Assembly (NCBI GenBank): GCA_020248665.1
Contig: JADCHE010000200.1
Location: 1-35,669, forward strand
DNA from: Burkholderiales bacterium
GTDB taxonomy: Bacteria; Pseudomonadota; Gammaproteobacteria; Burkholderiales; Burkholderiaceae_E
Direction of reading: 5' to 3'
Length of the DNA stretch: 35,669 bases
Below, piece after piece: positions 7,215-16,269 of this stretch. Positions within the stretch are counted from its first letter, which is position 1; each line of letters starts with the position of its first letter. The position numbers and the translations under genes are program-made. The notes under the pieces are model-generated. The model saw nothing but the letters and a program-made list of their open reading frames with translations, did no database searches and was not told the origin of the DNA.

Positions 7215-8850
7215 CCTCGATCAATCGACGCTGCCATGGTCGTGTCGCGACTGTTTCGCGGCCGTGCTGGCGTGAACCCGACTTCGTCGTCCCTGATCAT
7301 TCCATAACTCATTGATCGGAAACGACTTTGGGACGGTTTCCGGATACCATTTCTCCCAGATTCCTGCTATTTTGCCGCGGTTTTCCGGGAGTTCTTGCGT
7401 TGAGCGACACCGCCGATTCCTTCCGAGGCCGCATCGACCAGATGATCGATCGGAGGCACCCCCTGGCGGTGCTGGGCTCGCGCATGCCGTGGCAGGAGAT
7501 CGAGGCGGGGCTGGCCAGTCAGTTTGCGCGCCGTGTTCGCGAGGGCAAGCGCGTCGAGGGCATGGACCTGTTCGGGCCGAGCACGCAACGCGCGGGCGCC
7601 GGGGTATCCAAGGCGGGGCGTCCGCGGCTGCCGATGCGGCTGATGATTTCGCTGCTGTACCTGAAGCACGCCTTCGACGAGAGCGACGAGGGCGTGGTCG
7701 ATCGCTGGAGCGACACGCCGCTCTGGCAGTGCTTTTCGGGGATGGACTACGACGAGCATCGCCGCCCGTGCGATCCGACGGTGCTGGTGGAGTTCAGGAC
7801 GCTGCTGGGTGAGGCGGGTGTCGAGGAATTGCTCGCGCAGGCGATCAACGCGGCGGTGAACCTGAAGCTGATCGATCGGGGGCAACTGTCGAACGTGATC
7901 GTGGACCCGACGGTGCAGCCGAAGGCGGCGACGTACCCGACCGACAGCCGACTGCTTGAGTCGGCGCGCGAGAAGCTGGTGGAGATCGCCCGCGCGCAGG
8001 GCATCGCGTTGAAGCAGGCCTACGCCAAGGAAGGGGCGTACCTGCGGCACAAGGCGGGGCGCTACGGGCACGCGCGCCAGTTCAAGCGGATGCGCAGGGT
8101 GATCCGTCGCCAGAGAACGATCGTTGGCCGCCTGCAGCGGCAGATCCAGACGCGGGTGACGAGGCTGACGAGCTCGATCCGCGAGACGCTGGGCAAGGCG
8201 AATCGGGTGTTCGCGCAGACCGCGAACCGAAAGGCCGAGGCGCCCAAGCGGTACAGCTGGCACGCCCCGGAAGTGGTGTGCATGAGCAAGGGCAAGGCGA
8301 GAACGCCGTACGAGTTCGGCGCGAAAGTGGGCATCGCCACGACGCTGCGCGGCAGCCTGATCGTGGGGGCGCGGGCATTCGACGGAAATCCGTACGACGG
8401 TCACACGCACGTCGAACAGATCGAGCAGGCGACGATCCTGATGCAGGACACCGGCATGAAGCCGGGGACCGCATGGGTCGATCTCGGATACCGCGGTGTG
8501 GACGCCGACAACCCGGACATCGAGATCAAGCATCGGGGCAAGAGGGCGCGGCTCACCGAACTCGAGGTGAAGACCCTGAGGCGGCGCCAGGCGATCGAAC
8601 CGGTGATCGGTCACTTGAAGGCGGATCACCGAATGGGGCGCTGCCATCTGAAAGGGCGCGTTGGGCGACAGGATGCATGCGGTGTTGTGCGCGGCGGGCT
8701 ACAACATCCGGTGGCTGCTGCGGATGATTCGTGCGAAAGGCCTGCGAGCCTTCTTGCGCGAGCCTTCTTGCGCGTGCCTGGGGCCATGCGCGAGACGGCG
8801 GTAGGCGACATGCAGAGGCTCCCGGTGGGTGTCCGACTGATCTGGAGTCG
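7213..8850 (+). mobile_element. IS5-family insertion sequence, approximate ends
   Basis: The transposase and the abrupt end of the hydrolase homology at 7211 define this element. I propose the ends from an imperfect inverted repeat: GACCTCGATCAATCG at 7213 against GACTCCAGATCAGTCG on the opposite strand at the right end. ACTT stands on both sides, at 7209-7212 and 8851-8854. A 4-bp duplication fits IS5-family behaviour, but the repeat match is poor and the ends should be treated as tentative. Confidence 0.5.
7400..8804 (+). pseudogene. IS5-family DDE transposase, frameshifted near the C-terminus
   Basis: This transposase of about 468 codons resembles IS5-family enzymes. Its DDE residues are seen in V-D-P-T-V-Q-P-K, W-V-D-L-G-Y-R-G and E-P-V-I-G-H-L-K-A-D-H. 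An extra G in the GGG run near 8655-8657 shifts the frame after H-L-K. The expected continuation (G-D-R-M-H-A-V-L-C-A-A-G-Y-N-I-R-W-L-L) is present in the +1 frame and ends with a TAG at 8802-8804. The unshifted frame runs on to 8899 with unrelated sequence. A TTG at 7400 fits the usual family start; an earlier TTG at 7328 is possible. The element is probably inactive unless the single-base difference is a sequencing error. Confidence 0.8.
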
Positions 8851-8981
8851 ACTTGCTTACCTCACGCCGAGACGCTCGCATGCGCCGGTCGCGGCGTGAA
8901 TCGATAAGACAGCGACGACGACTTCCCTGGGCTCCTCCGCTGCCTCGCGACACGGTCCATCCGGTGCACTCCCGACCCCTC

Positions 8982-11258
8982 ATGCATGCTCGCGCGAGAC
9001 ATCGTCGGTTGTCGGCCCGAGGCCCAGGGGGGCAGGCTCGCCTTCTGGCATCCATCGCCTGCGCGGTCGCGTTCCTCGGGGCACTCGCGACTCCGTCCGT
9101 CTCGGCGGTGCCGCACCGCAACATCCTCGTTCTCTATTCGAACGGCCGCCTGCTGCCGGCGAACGTCGAGGGCGATCGCGCGCTGGCAGACGTCTTCGCC
9201 ACGCGCACGGACCTGTCGGTGAGGCTGAGCAGCGAGTTCCTGGACAGCCCGCGTTTCTGGGGCGACGCCTACCAACGCGCCATGGCCGAGTTCCTCCGCG
9301 AGAAGTACGCCGCGGCGCCACCCGAGGTCATCCTCGCCGGTGGCAAGGAGGCGCTCGATTTCTGGCTCCGGCACCGCGAGGCCATCTTCCCGGGGGTGCC
9401 GATCGTGCACGTGGGGATCGAGAAGGAGTGGCTGGAACAGCGGCAGCCCCTGCCGGCCGACGTCGTCGGCATCCCCGTCGATCATCAGGTGCTCGGGACG
9501 ATCGAGCAGGCGCTGCGCTGGCACGCTTCGGCGCGCCGCGTGGTCCTCGTGACCGATTCCACCCCTTGGGGGCGCGAGTGGGCACGGCACCTGCGTGCGG
9601 CGACCGCCCAGCTCGACGAGCGCTTCGCGATCGAGTTCCTGGTCGACCTGCCGACCGACGCGTTGCTGCAGCGCCTGCGCGACCTGCCTGCGGACGCCAT
9701 CGTCTTCACACCGGGCCTGTTCGTCGATGGCAACGAGCGCGACGTCCAGCCGCGCGAGCTGGCCCGTCTCATTGCAGCCCACTCGACGGCGCCGGTCTAC
9801 AGCCCGTTCTCGACCCATGTCGGCACCGGCATCGTCGGTGGCCGCATGACGACCTTCGATGCCATGGGGCGACGCGGCGCCGAGATCGTGCTGGCCCTGC
9901 TCGAGGGCGCGTCGCCCGCATCGCTGGCGCTGCCGGCGGTCATGCCGACGACGCTTCACGTGGACTGGCGGCAGTTGCAGCGATGGGGCATCGATTCCAG
10001 GGCGCTGCCCGACGACACGGTCGTGCAGTTCCGCACGCCGAGCTTCTGGCAATCCAATGGCCACTGGGTGCTCGTCGCCGGTGCGGTCGTGCTGCTGCAG
10101 GCCGGATTCATCGCCGCGCTCCTGCTCGAGCGCCGGCGCCGGCGCGGCACGGCGGACGCGCTCATGCAGAGCGAGCAGCACATCGGTCTTGCCGCCCGCG
10201 CTGCCGGGCTGTCACTGTGGGTGCTGGACCTGGGGCATCGGCGCATGGCGCGGCGAGACGACGCACGAGGGCGTGTCGTCGCGCCCGATGCACTGCTGGA
10301 CTTTTCCGGCACGTTCGAGCACGTTCTCGCGGCTGACCGCGACCGGGTCGAGGAGACCATTCGTGCGGCGCTCGCGTCCGGCGAGGAGTTCGACGTCGAG
10401 TACCGCGTCGTCGGCACCGACGGCACGATGCGCTGGCAGTCGGCGCGTGGGCGCGCCGATCACGGCGCCGGCCACGGACAGCGGCTCCTCGGCGTGGTGA
10501 GCGACATCACGCAGCGCAAGCGGGATGCAGCGGAGGCGGCCCAGGCCCATGCCGCCCTTCAGCACATGACGCGGGTGGCGTTGCTGGGCCAGCTGTCGGC
10601 GTCGATCGCGCACCAGCTGAACCAGCCGCTGGCATCGATCCTGAGCAACGCCGAAGCGGCGCAGAAGGTGCTGCAGCGCGAGCCGCTCGACCTGGCCGAA
10701 CTGCGCGACATCTGCGCCGACATCGTGGCCGACGATCAGCGTGCGGCCGAGGTGATCCGCCATCTCTGCGCGCTGTTCAGGCGCAGCCCGCCGTCGCTGG
10801 CGCCGCTGGACATCAACGAGCTCGTGCGCGACACGGTCGAGCTCACGCGCACCAACCTGCTGATGCACCAGGTCGTCCTCGCGACGACGCTGGTACCCGA
10901 TCTGCCGCCGCTGGAAGGCGATCGGGTGCAACTGCAGCAGATGCTGCTCAACCTGATCGTCAACGCCGCCGACGCGATGTACGCGCTGCCCGAAGCGGAG
11001 CGGGTGATGACGATCTCCAGCGCGGTGGAGGCCGGCTCGATCAAGGTGTGCGTGTCCGATCGTGGCCCGGGCGTGCCTGCCGAATCGATGGGCAAGCTCT
11101 TCGAGCCGTTCTGGAGCACGAAGGTTGATGGCATGGGCATCGGCCTGGCCGTCTGCAGGTTGATCGTCGCGGCGCACCACGGCAGCCTCGACGTCGAGAA
11201 CGCGCGCGACGGCGGCGCCGTGTTCTGCGTCCGGCTGCCGGCCCTCGCGACGCCATGA
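8982..11258 (+). CDS. Sensor histidine kinase with periplasmic ABC-binding-protein-like sensor and PAS domain
   Basis: A membrane histidine kinase of about 758 aa. The signal segment (about 25-45) is followed by a periplasmic region (about 45-345) resembling ABC substrate-binding domains (ABC_sub_bind type), with N-I-L-V-L-Y-S-N and V-D-H-Q-V-L-G-T-I. One transmembrane helix (about 360-382) follows, then a degenerate PAS domain ending in V-V-S-D-I-T-Q-R-K. A FixL/DctB-like HisKA with the phospho-acceptor in A-S-I-A-H-Q-L-N-Q-P-L and an HATPase with N-L-I-V-N-A-A-D-A, D-R-G-P-G-V-P and G-M-G-I-G-L complete it. The ATG at 8982 suits the signal peptide; GTG at 8964 is an alternative. Its stop overlaps the response-regulator start (ATGA). 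The insertion sequence ends about 130 bp upstream, and no shared-motif promoter is seen before it. Confidence 0.9.
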   Translation: MHARARHRRLSARGPGGQARLLASIACAVAFLGALATPSVSAVPHRNILVLYSNGRLLPANVEGDRALADVFATRTDLSVRLSSEFLDSPRFWGDAYQRAMAEFLREKYAAAPPEVILAGGKEALDFWLRHREAIFPGVPIVHVGIEKEWLEQRQPLPADVVGIPVDHQVLGTIEQALRWHASARRVVLVTDSTPWGREWARHLRAATAQLDERFAIEFLVDLPTDALLQRLRDLPADAIVFTPGLFVDGNERDVQPRELARLIAAHSTAPVYSPFSTHVGTGIVGGRMTTFDAMGRRGAEIVLALLEGASPASLALPAVMPTTLHVDWRQLQRWGIDSRALPDDTVVQFRTPSFWQSNGHWVLVAGAVVLLQAGFIAALLLERRRRRGTADALMQSEQHIGLAARAAGLSLWVLDLGHRRMARRDDARGRVVAPDALLDFSGTFEHVLAADRDRVEETIRAALASGEEFDVEYRVVGTDGTMRWQSARGRADHGAGHGQRLLGVVSDITQRKRDAAEAAQAHAALQHMTRVALLGQLSASIAHQLNQPLASILSNAEAAQKVLQREPLDLAELRDICADIVADDQRAAEVIRHLCALFRRSPPSLAPLDINELVRDTVELTRTNLLMHQVVLATTLVPDLPPLEGDRVQLQQMLLNLIVNAADAMYALPEAERVMTISSAVEAGSIKVCVSDRGPGVPAESMGKLFEPFWSTKVDGMGIGLAVCRLIVAAHHGSLDVENARDGGAVFCVRLPALATP

Positions 11259-11929
11259 ACGAGCGCGACGCCGCCCCGGTGGTGCATGTCGTCGACGACG
11301 ACCCGCAGGTGGCGAAGGCACTGGCCCGGCTGCTGCGCGAGCACGGCTTTCGCACCGCCGTGTCAGACTCGGCCGAGGCGTTCCTGGCACAGTGCGACGC
11401 ATCGCAGATCGGCTGCGTGGTACTCGACGTCCACCTTCCCGGGCTCGACGGATTGGCGCTGCAGCGGCGCCTGTCCGAGGGCGGCTCGTCCTGGCCGATC
11501 GTCTTCCTGACGGGCCATGGCGATATCCCGATGTCGGTGCACGCGATGAAGGCCGGAGCGGTCGACTTCCTCACGAAGCCGGTGGCGGCAGACGTCCTGG
11601 TCGCAGCGGTGCGCGCCGGCGTGGCTCAGGACGCGCGCAATCGCGAGTCGAGGACCGAGAGCGCGGCGCTTCGGAATCGCATGGCCAGCCTGACGGCGCG
11701 CGAGCGCGAAGTGCTGGCCGGGCTCTCGGCGGGCAGGCTCAACAAGCAGATCGCGGCCGACCTCGGCATCACCGAGCCCACGGTCAAGTTCCACCGCGCG
11801 CGCATCATGGAGCGCATGCAGGCCCAGACGATCGCCGAGCTGATGCACCTGGTGGCCCGGTTCGAGTTCGCGCATGGCGCGCGGACCGCGGCGCCGTCCG
11901 GTCGCGTACCGCACGACGGGCCTGCATAG
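11255..11929 (+). CDS. FixJ/NarL-type response regulator (receiver + LuxR HTH)
   Basis: A 224-aa two-domain response regulator. The receiver (about 8-125) has V-D-D-D-P at the acidic pocket, the phospho-acceptor aspartate in V-L-D-V-H-L-P-G, and the conserved lysine in L-T-K-P. The C-terminal LuxR-type HTH (about 145-205) shows L-T-A-R-E-R-E-V-L, N-K-Q-I-A-A-D-L-G-I and T-V-K-F-H-R-A-R. It overlaps the kinase stop by four bases and is surely its partner. It is the only complete DNA-binding regulator in the accessory region, so it is the best candidate to bind the motif found at five promoters between 5745 and 24129. That link is inferred. Confidence 0.93.
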   Translation: MNERDAAPVVHVVDDDPQVAKALARLLREHGFRTAVSDSAEAFLAQCDASQIGCVVLDVHLPGLDGLALQRRLSEGGSSWPIVFLTGHGDIPMSVHAMKAGAVDFLTKPVAADVLVAAVRAGVAQDARNRESRTESAALRNRMASLTAREREVLAGLSAGRLNKQIAADLGITEPTVKFHRARIMERMQAQTIAELMHLVARFEFAHGARTAAPSGRVPHDGPA

Positions 11930-11986
11930 GGCGCGGCCGTCGCTCGCGTGCGCCGCAGTTGTCCTGCCAGGACGACGGATGGCCGG

Positions 11987-12031
11987 CTATGCCAAAGGTG
12001 AGTGCCTGCGTGCACGGCATTGCGCTAGATT
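11987..12031 (+). promoter_or_regulatory. Shared-motif promoter, copy 2 (HAD-2H fusion gene)
   Basis: The motif CTATGCCAAAGGTGAGTGCC at 11987-12006 is followed by a TAGATT -10 hexamer at 12026-12031. Motif-to-10 spacing is 39 bp, as in the other copies. A start near 12038 would lie inside the longer open frame that begins at 11874, which argues for the TTG start at 12114. Confidence 0.75.
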
Positions 12032-12113
12032 GGGTCGCATCCGTATCGACGCAGTCTCGGCCCTCGCGGTCGGACGGATCGATGCCGCGGCCTTTGCCGC
12101 CGAGGAGATCGTC

Positions 12114-13745
12114 TTGGAGAAGGACTCGCCGCCCGTCGCGATAGCCGCCCCGCCAACGCACGCGGCCGGGGCCGCCGATCCGCTTCCTTCCTGGAACGAC
12201 GGGCCGGCGAAGCGGCGGATCGTCGGCTTCGTGGAGGCGGTGACGACCGAGGGCTCGCCATCCTTCGTCCCCGTCCCCGAGCGGATCGCCGCCTTCGACA
12301 ACGACGGGACGCTCTGGTGCGAGCAGCCGGTGCCCGTCCAGGTGTACTTCGCGCGCGACCGCCTCAAGGCCCTGGTGTCGCAGCACCCCGAGTGGAGGAA
12401 GAAGGAACCGTTCGCCTCGCTGCTTGAGGGGGATCCGAAGGCCACGCTCGCCGGCGACGATCGCACGCTTCTCGACATCGTCATGGCCACCCATGCGGGC
12501 ATGACGGCCGCGGAGTTCGGGCGGATCGTCGAGGACTGGATCGCCACCGCGACGCATCCGGAGACCGGCAGGCGCTTCACCGAAATGACCTACGCGCCGA
12601 TGCTCGAACTGCTCGCGTACCTGCGCGCCAAAGGGTTCAAGAACTTCATCGTCTCGGGCGGCGGCATCGAGTTCCTGCGCCAGTGGGCGGAGCGCGTCTA
12701 CGGCGTCCCGCCGGAGCAGGTCATCGGAAGCAGCATCAGGACCCGGTTCGAGCTGCGCGACGGCACGCCGTCCCTCATGCGCCTGCCGGAGTTGAACTTC
12801 TACAACGACCACGCCGACAAGCCGGTCGCCATCCACCAGCACGTCGGCCGCTGGCCGATCGCCGCGTTCGGCAACTCCGTCGGTGATCGGGAGATGCTGG
12901 AATGCACGCAGGGCGGCAGCGGCGCGCGATTCGGACTCCTGCTGCTGCACGACGACGCGGCCCGCGAGTACGCGTACGGACCGGTACTGGGCATGCCCAC
13001 GCCCCGGATCGGGGCCTTCACGACGGCGCTGCACGAGCAGGCGAAGCGCGCCGGCTGGACCGTCGTCAGCATGAAGGACGACTGGAAGCGCGTCTTCCCG
13101 CATGAGCCGAGTCCGGTCATCGCCCTGAACATCCTGCTCGAGCCCGATGCCACGATGTGCCGGCGCGCCGAAGCCGACAACGCCCGTCTGCTCGCGGTCT
13201 TCCCGAAGGGCTTCGCGCTGGATGCGACGCACCGTCCGCACGTCACGCTCCTGCAGTGCTTCGTCCGACGGGCCGACCTCGACAGGATCCGTGCCGCGGC
13301 TGGCGAGGTGTTCGCCGACATGGCCGTGCTCGGGTTGCGCCTGCAGGCCTTCAGGGGCTACTACATCCCGAGCGGCGCTCTCGGACTCGCGGGCATCGTC
13401 GCCAGGCCGACGCCCGAACTGCGTCGGCTGCAGCAGGCCCTGATCGATGCCGTCGCCCCGTTCATGCTGGCATCCGGAGCCTCGGACGCCTTCGCCACGA
13501 CGCCGGATGATCCGGTCATCGACCCGCTCCTGATCGACTATGTCTCGAACTTCGTGTCGAAGTCGTCCGGCGAGCACTTCGATCCGCACGTCACAACGGG
13601 TATCGCGCCGCGCGCGTACCTCGACGGGATGCTCGCCGAGCCGTTCGACTCGTTCACCTTCTCGCCGGCAGGCGCGGCCGCCTACCAGCTGGGCCAGTTC
13701 GGCACCGCGGTGAAGAAGCTCCATGAGTGGCCGCTGGAGCGCTGA
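12114..13745 (+). CDS. HAD-family phosphatase fused to a 2H-phosphoesterase-like domain
   Basis: A 543-aa protein. Residues about 45-325 form a HAD-superfamily hydrolase: motif I A-F-D-N-D-G-T-L-W, motif II I-V-S-G-G-G, and motif IV A-F-G-N-S-V-G-D-R-E. Residues about 330-535 contain two H-x-T motifs, R-P-H-V-T-L-L-Q and D-P-H-V-T-T-G-I, about 125 residues apart. This is the signature of LigT/2'-5' RNA ligase-like 2H phosphoesterases. The TTG at 12114 with GAGGAG six bases upstream is chosen because the promoter at 11987-12031 lies upstream and the preceding frame is not protein-like. No signal peptide is obvious. The substrate of either domain is unknown; a phosphate monoester and a cyclic phosphate or phosphodiester acted on in sequence is one possibility. 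Confidence 0.85.
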   Translation: MEKDSPPVAIAAPPTHAAGAADPLPSWNDGPAKRRIVGFVEAVTTEGSPSFVPVPERIAAFDNDGTLWCEQPVPVQVYFARDRLKALVSQHPEWRKKEPFASLLEGDPKATLAGDDRTLLDIVMATHAGMTAAEFGRIVEDWIATATHPETGRRFTEMTYAPMLELLAYLRAKGFKNFIVSGGGIEFLRQWAERVYGVPPEQVIGSSIRTRFELRDGTPSLMRLPELNFYNDHADKPVAIHQHVGRWPIAAFGNSVGDREMLECTQGGSGARFGLLLLHDDAAREYAYGPVLGMPTPRIGAFTTALHEQAKRAGWTVVSMKDDWKRVFPHEPSPVIALNILLEPDATMCRRAEADNARLLAVFPKGFALDATHRPHVTLLQCFVRRADLDRIRAAAGEVFADMAVLGLRLQAFRGYYIPSGALGLAGIVARPTPELRRLQQALIDAVAPFMLASGASDAFATTPDDPVIDPLLIDYVSNFVSKSSGEHFDPHVTTGIAPRAYLDGMLAEPFDSFTFSPAGAAAYQLGQFGTAVKKLHEWPLER

Positions 13746-13783
13746 GGCGGCGGCATGCTCCGTCGCAGGGCGATCCCGGACGG

Positions 13784-16067
13784 TCACTCCGTCCTGGTGA
13801 TGTCGCCGGACTTCCAGGTCTTCGCGAGCGCCGGTCCTGTCGGCCCGTAGAGCCGCAGGAAAGCGAAGAACCCCTTTCCGGGTACCGTGGCGAGCCAATT
13901 CCTCTCCTTGCCTTCCGGGGCTTCGGGCAAGAGGTGCAGCTCGGTGCTGCCGTCGGGGTTGCGGATCGGCTCGTCGCGCGACCCGAGCGATGGGAGGGGC
14001 TGGCCGTTGGCGAGGCCCGAGGCGTTCTCGGCCTCGTACAGCGTCACCGACCAGAAGTTCGCGGCCGGCACGTCCTTCGGCAGGCTCAGCGTGTAGAGCG
14101 CCCCGCCGCGGTCCGCTCGCCGCCAGCTCAGGTCGAGCTTGCCGCTCGGCTTCTCCGCCGTCGCATCGGCCATCGGATTGACCCAGCGGCAATCGGGGTA
14201 CATGCGGAACGACCGAGCGGAGACGACCTCGTCGAAGGCGTCCACCAGCTTCTTCAACGCGTCGAAGGCCGTCGCGTCGCCGATCGGCAGCATGTCCACC
14301 GGCACGCCCGAAGCATCCGGGAACTTCATCGGCCTGGCTTCGCCCTTCAGGGGGCAGATCTACGTCTTCTCGATCAGATCGACCGGCGGCTTCAGGTCGC
14401 TCGCATCCGCGTAGAAGGCGCGGAGGAGCACGAACACGTTGTTCGTGCCGGAGCGGCACGCGAAGTGGCCTTCCGGGACCTCGCCCTCGTAGCCCGGCGC
14501 AAGCCAGCAGGAACTTGCCGCCTCGCCCCTGATCCGGGCCGAAGCAGCCGACGTCGCCGGCGTACGTGCCGCCATCGATGGGGATCGGGCGTTTCCAGAA
14601 GTCCAGCAGGATGCCCTGCAACATGGGCGGCGCCTCGAACACGAGCGGGCCGTGCTTGCCGAGATCGACGTAGCTCATCGCATCGATCACGTTCGAATTC
14701 GGCGTGGTGACGAGCGTCCTGGCGTCGAGGCGCTGCTTCCACACCGGAAGGACGTGGTATCCCTCGCCGAATGCCTTCTCGGAGCCGACCTTCATGCCGA
14801 TGTCGAACCACGGCTCAAGCGGCCCGTAGAGGCGCACCAGCACCGACCAGCTCTTGCCGGGTACGGTCTGCACCCAGTTGCCCTCCTTGCCGGCGGGCGC
14901 GGTCGGCGCGAACCAGACGGTGAAGGAACCGTCCGGGTCGGCCTTCAGTTCGGGGCTCTGGCTGTCGACGCCAGCGCTCCTCTGGTCGGTCTCCAGCAGG
15001 CCGCGGTGCTGTCCGGAGTAGACGACGAAGGACCAGAACTCCCTGGCAGGGACGGGCGCCGGCAGGGTCACGCGGTCGGTCTTGCCGCCGTCGAGGTACC
15101 GGCCCTGCGCATCGTGGGCCGTGAACGCGTAGGCCGATCCCTTGCCCACCTCGGAATGCGCCATCGCCGGGGTGATGCCCGAGGCCACGTAGTGCATCTT
15201 CGTCCGGTAGTCGAGCATGAGCTCGCCGTCGCGCATGAATTCGTGCCTGCCGCCGACGAAGGCCGTGTACCACTGCCGGTCCTCGTAGAAGTAGGGCTCC
15301 CGGCTCCGCGGGCGGAAGCCGAGGGCCCGCGCCGTCGCGTTCCCGACGGCGGCGGCCTCCGCGAGGATCTCCTTCATGCGCCCATCGGGAGCGGAGGGTC
15401 GGCCCTTCTTGATGCCGATCGAGGCCCACAGACCGAGCAGCTCGCGGTTGAACGCGTCGGCCGGCTCATCCTGAACGACGGCGTTCAACTCCTCGTAGAA
15501 CGAGACGTCGTTGGCATGGATCGTGTTGTACCGGACCCCGCTCAGGTCCACGAAGTGCGGCTCGCGCGGGCTCTTCGCTTCGTCCAGGGGGTACAGGCGC
15601 CAGTGCTTCCTGACGTGGGCGGCCGTCTTGGGCAGGTCCCCGTCGATCACGAAGGCCCGCATCAGGAGCCAGTTGCGGCAGGTGCGCGTCCGTGCGACGT
15701 GGTAGCCGCCCGGGACCTCGTCCTCGTGGCCCGGTGGCAGGAACAGGTACTTGCCGCCCTGGCCGAGGTCGGGGCCGGTGAAGCCGACGTCGGTGACCCA
15801 GCGGAAGTAGGCGTCGTCGACCGGCCCGAGGACGCCGGGCGGGACCTCCATGACCGTCGGCCCATCCGCGACGTTGATCTCGACGCCGCGTGCGAAGTCG
15901 AGCTGGTCGTAGACCTTTCGCACCGTCTCGTCCGAGGGCATCCCGTCGAGGAAGTCGAGTCGACCGAGCCGGGAGGTCTCGACCACGTCCGGCGTCCGGA
16001 TCGACTCGGGGACCTTCGCCGAGTATCTCGGGCTGCCGCGTCGGTCGTCCGGATCGTTGCCACTCAC
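13784..16067 (-). pseudogene. DUF1254/DUF1214 gene, tandem unit with frameshift and internal amber stop
   Basis: The reading frame starts at GTG 16067 (AAGGAGA five bases upstream) and first encodes a DUF1254-DUF1214 protein. Landmarks are L-D-F-L-D-G-M-P-S-D-E-T, G-G-K-Y-L-F-L-P-P-G-H and W-V-Q-T-V-P-G-K-S-W. It continues into a second unit with T-P-N-S-N-V-I-D-A-M, G-G-K-F-L-L and W-L-A-T-V-P-G-K-G-F-F. An extra base near 14504-14505 shifts the frame inside G-G-K-F-L-L/A-P-G-Y-E, and a TAG at 14362-14360 interrupts I-E-K-T-stop-I-C-P-L. The last 181 codons could be read from ATG 14329. The first unit also seems to lack a segment of about 50 residues before N-V-A-D-G-P-T-V. The function of DUF1254 proteins is not established. 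Confidence 0.82.
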
Positions 16068-16093
16068 GACAGTCTCCTTGCCATCCGGTGCGG

Positions 16094-16138
16094 ACCGAAC
16101 CGCGCCGATCCGGCAGCGTGAACTGGGCTTTGGCATAG
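16094..16138 (-). promoter_or_regulatory. Shared-motif promoter, copy 3 (DUF1254 gene)
   Basis: On the minus strand CTATGCCAAAGCCCAGTTCA runs from 16138 to 16119, and the -10 position (16099-16094) reads TTCGGT. The 39-bp spacing is conserved although this -10 is weak. The predicted start near 16087 leaves about a 20-nt leader containing the AAGGAGA ribosome site for the GTG at 16067. It is back to back with copy 4 on the other strand, the motif starts being 78 bp apart. Confidence 0.72.
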
Positions 16139-16215
16139 GCCGACTTCGCTCGAACGCACGGGGATCGCTGGATCCTCGGGGCCCCGCGGCTGCGGACGTG
16201 GCGATCCGGGCGGAA

Positions 16216-16260
16216 CTATTCCAAAGGCGAGTTCCCACCGATGGGGTGGGGCAGTAGGCT
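16216..16260 (+). promoter_or_regulatory. Shared-motif promoter, copy 4 (receiver/SulP/sulfatase operon)
   Basis: CTATTCCAAAGGCGAGTTCC at 16216-16235 is followed by TAGGCT at 16255-16260 with the same 39-bp spacing. Transcription would begin around 16267-16270, right at the ATG (16270) of the receiver gene, implying a leaderless message. It is divergent from copy 3. Confidence 0.75.
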
Positions 16261-16269
16261 TCGGCTCAG

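Noticed and set aside
8640-8660. Programmed frameshifting in the transposase.
   Set aside because: The shift is in the last fifth of the protein, after the catalytic E, at a plain GGG run with no slippery heptamer or clear hairpin.
11874-12113. An upstream extension of the HAD-2H gene to ATG 11874.
   Set aside because: It overlaps the response-regulator end and the motif promoter, is arginine-rich and has no ribosome site; TTG 12114 has GAGGAG at good distance.
14360-14362. The TAG inside the DUF1254 gene as recoded (pyrrolysine or similar).
   Set aside because: No recoding signals or genes are visible, and the same gene also has a frameshift; decay or sequence error is simpler.
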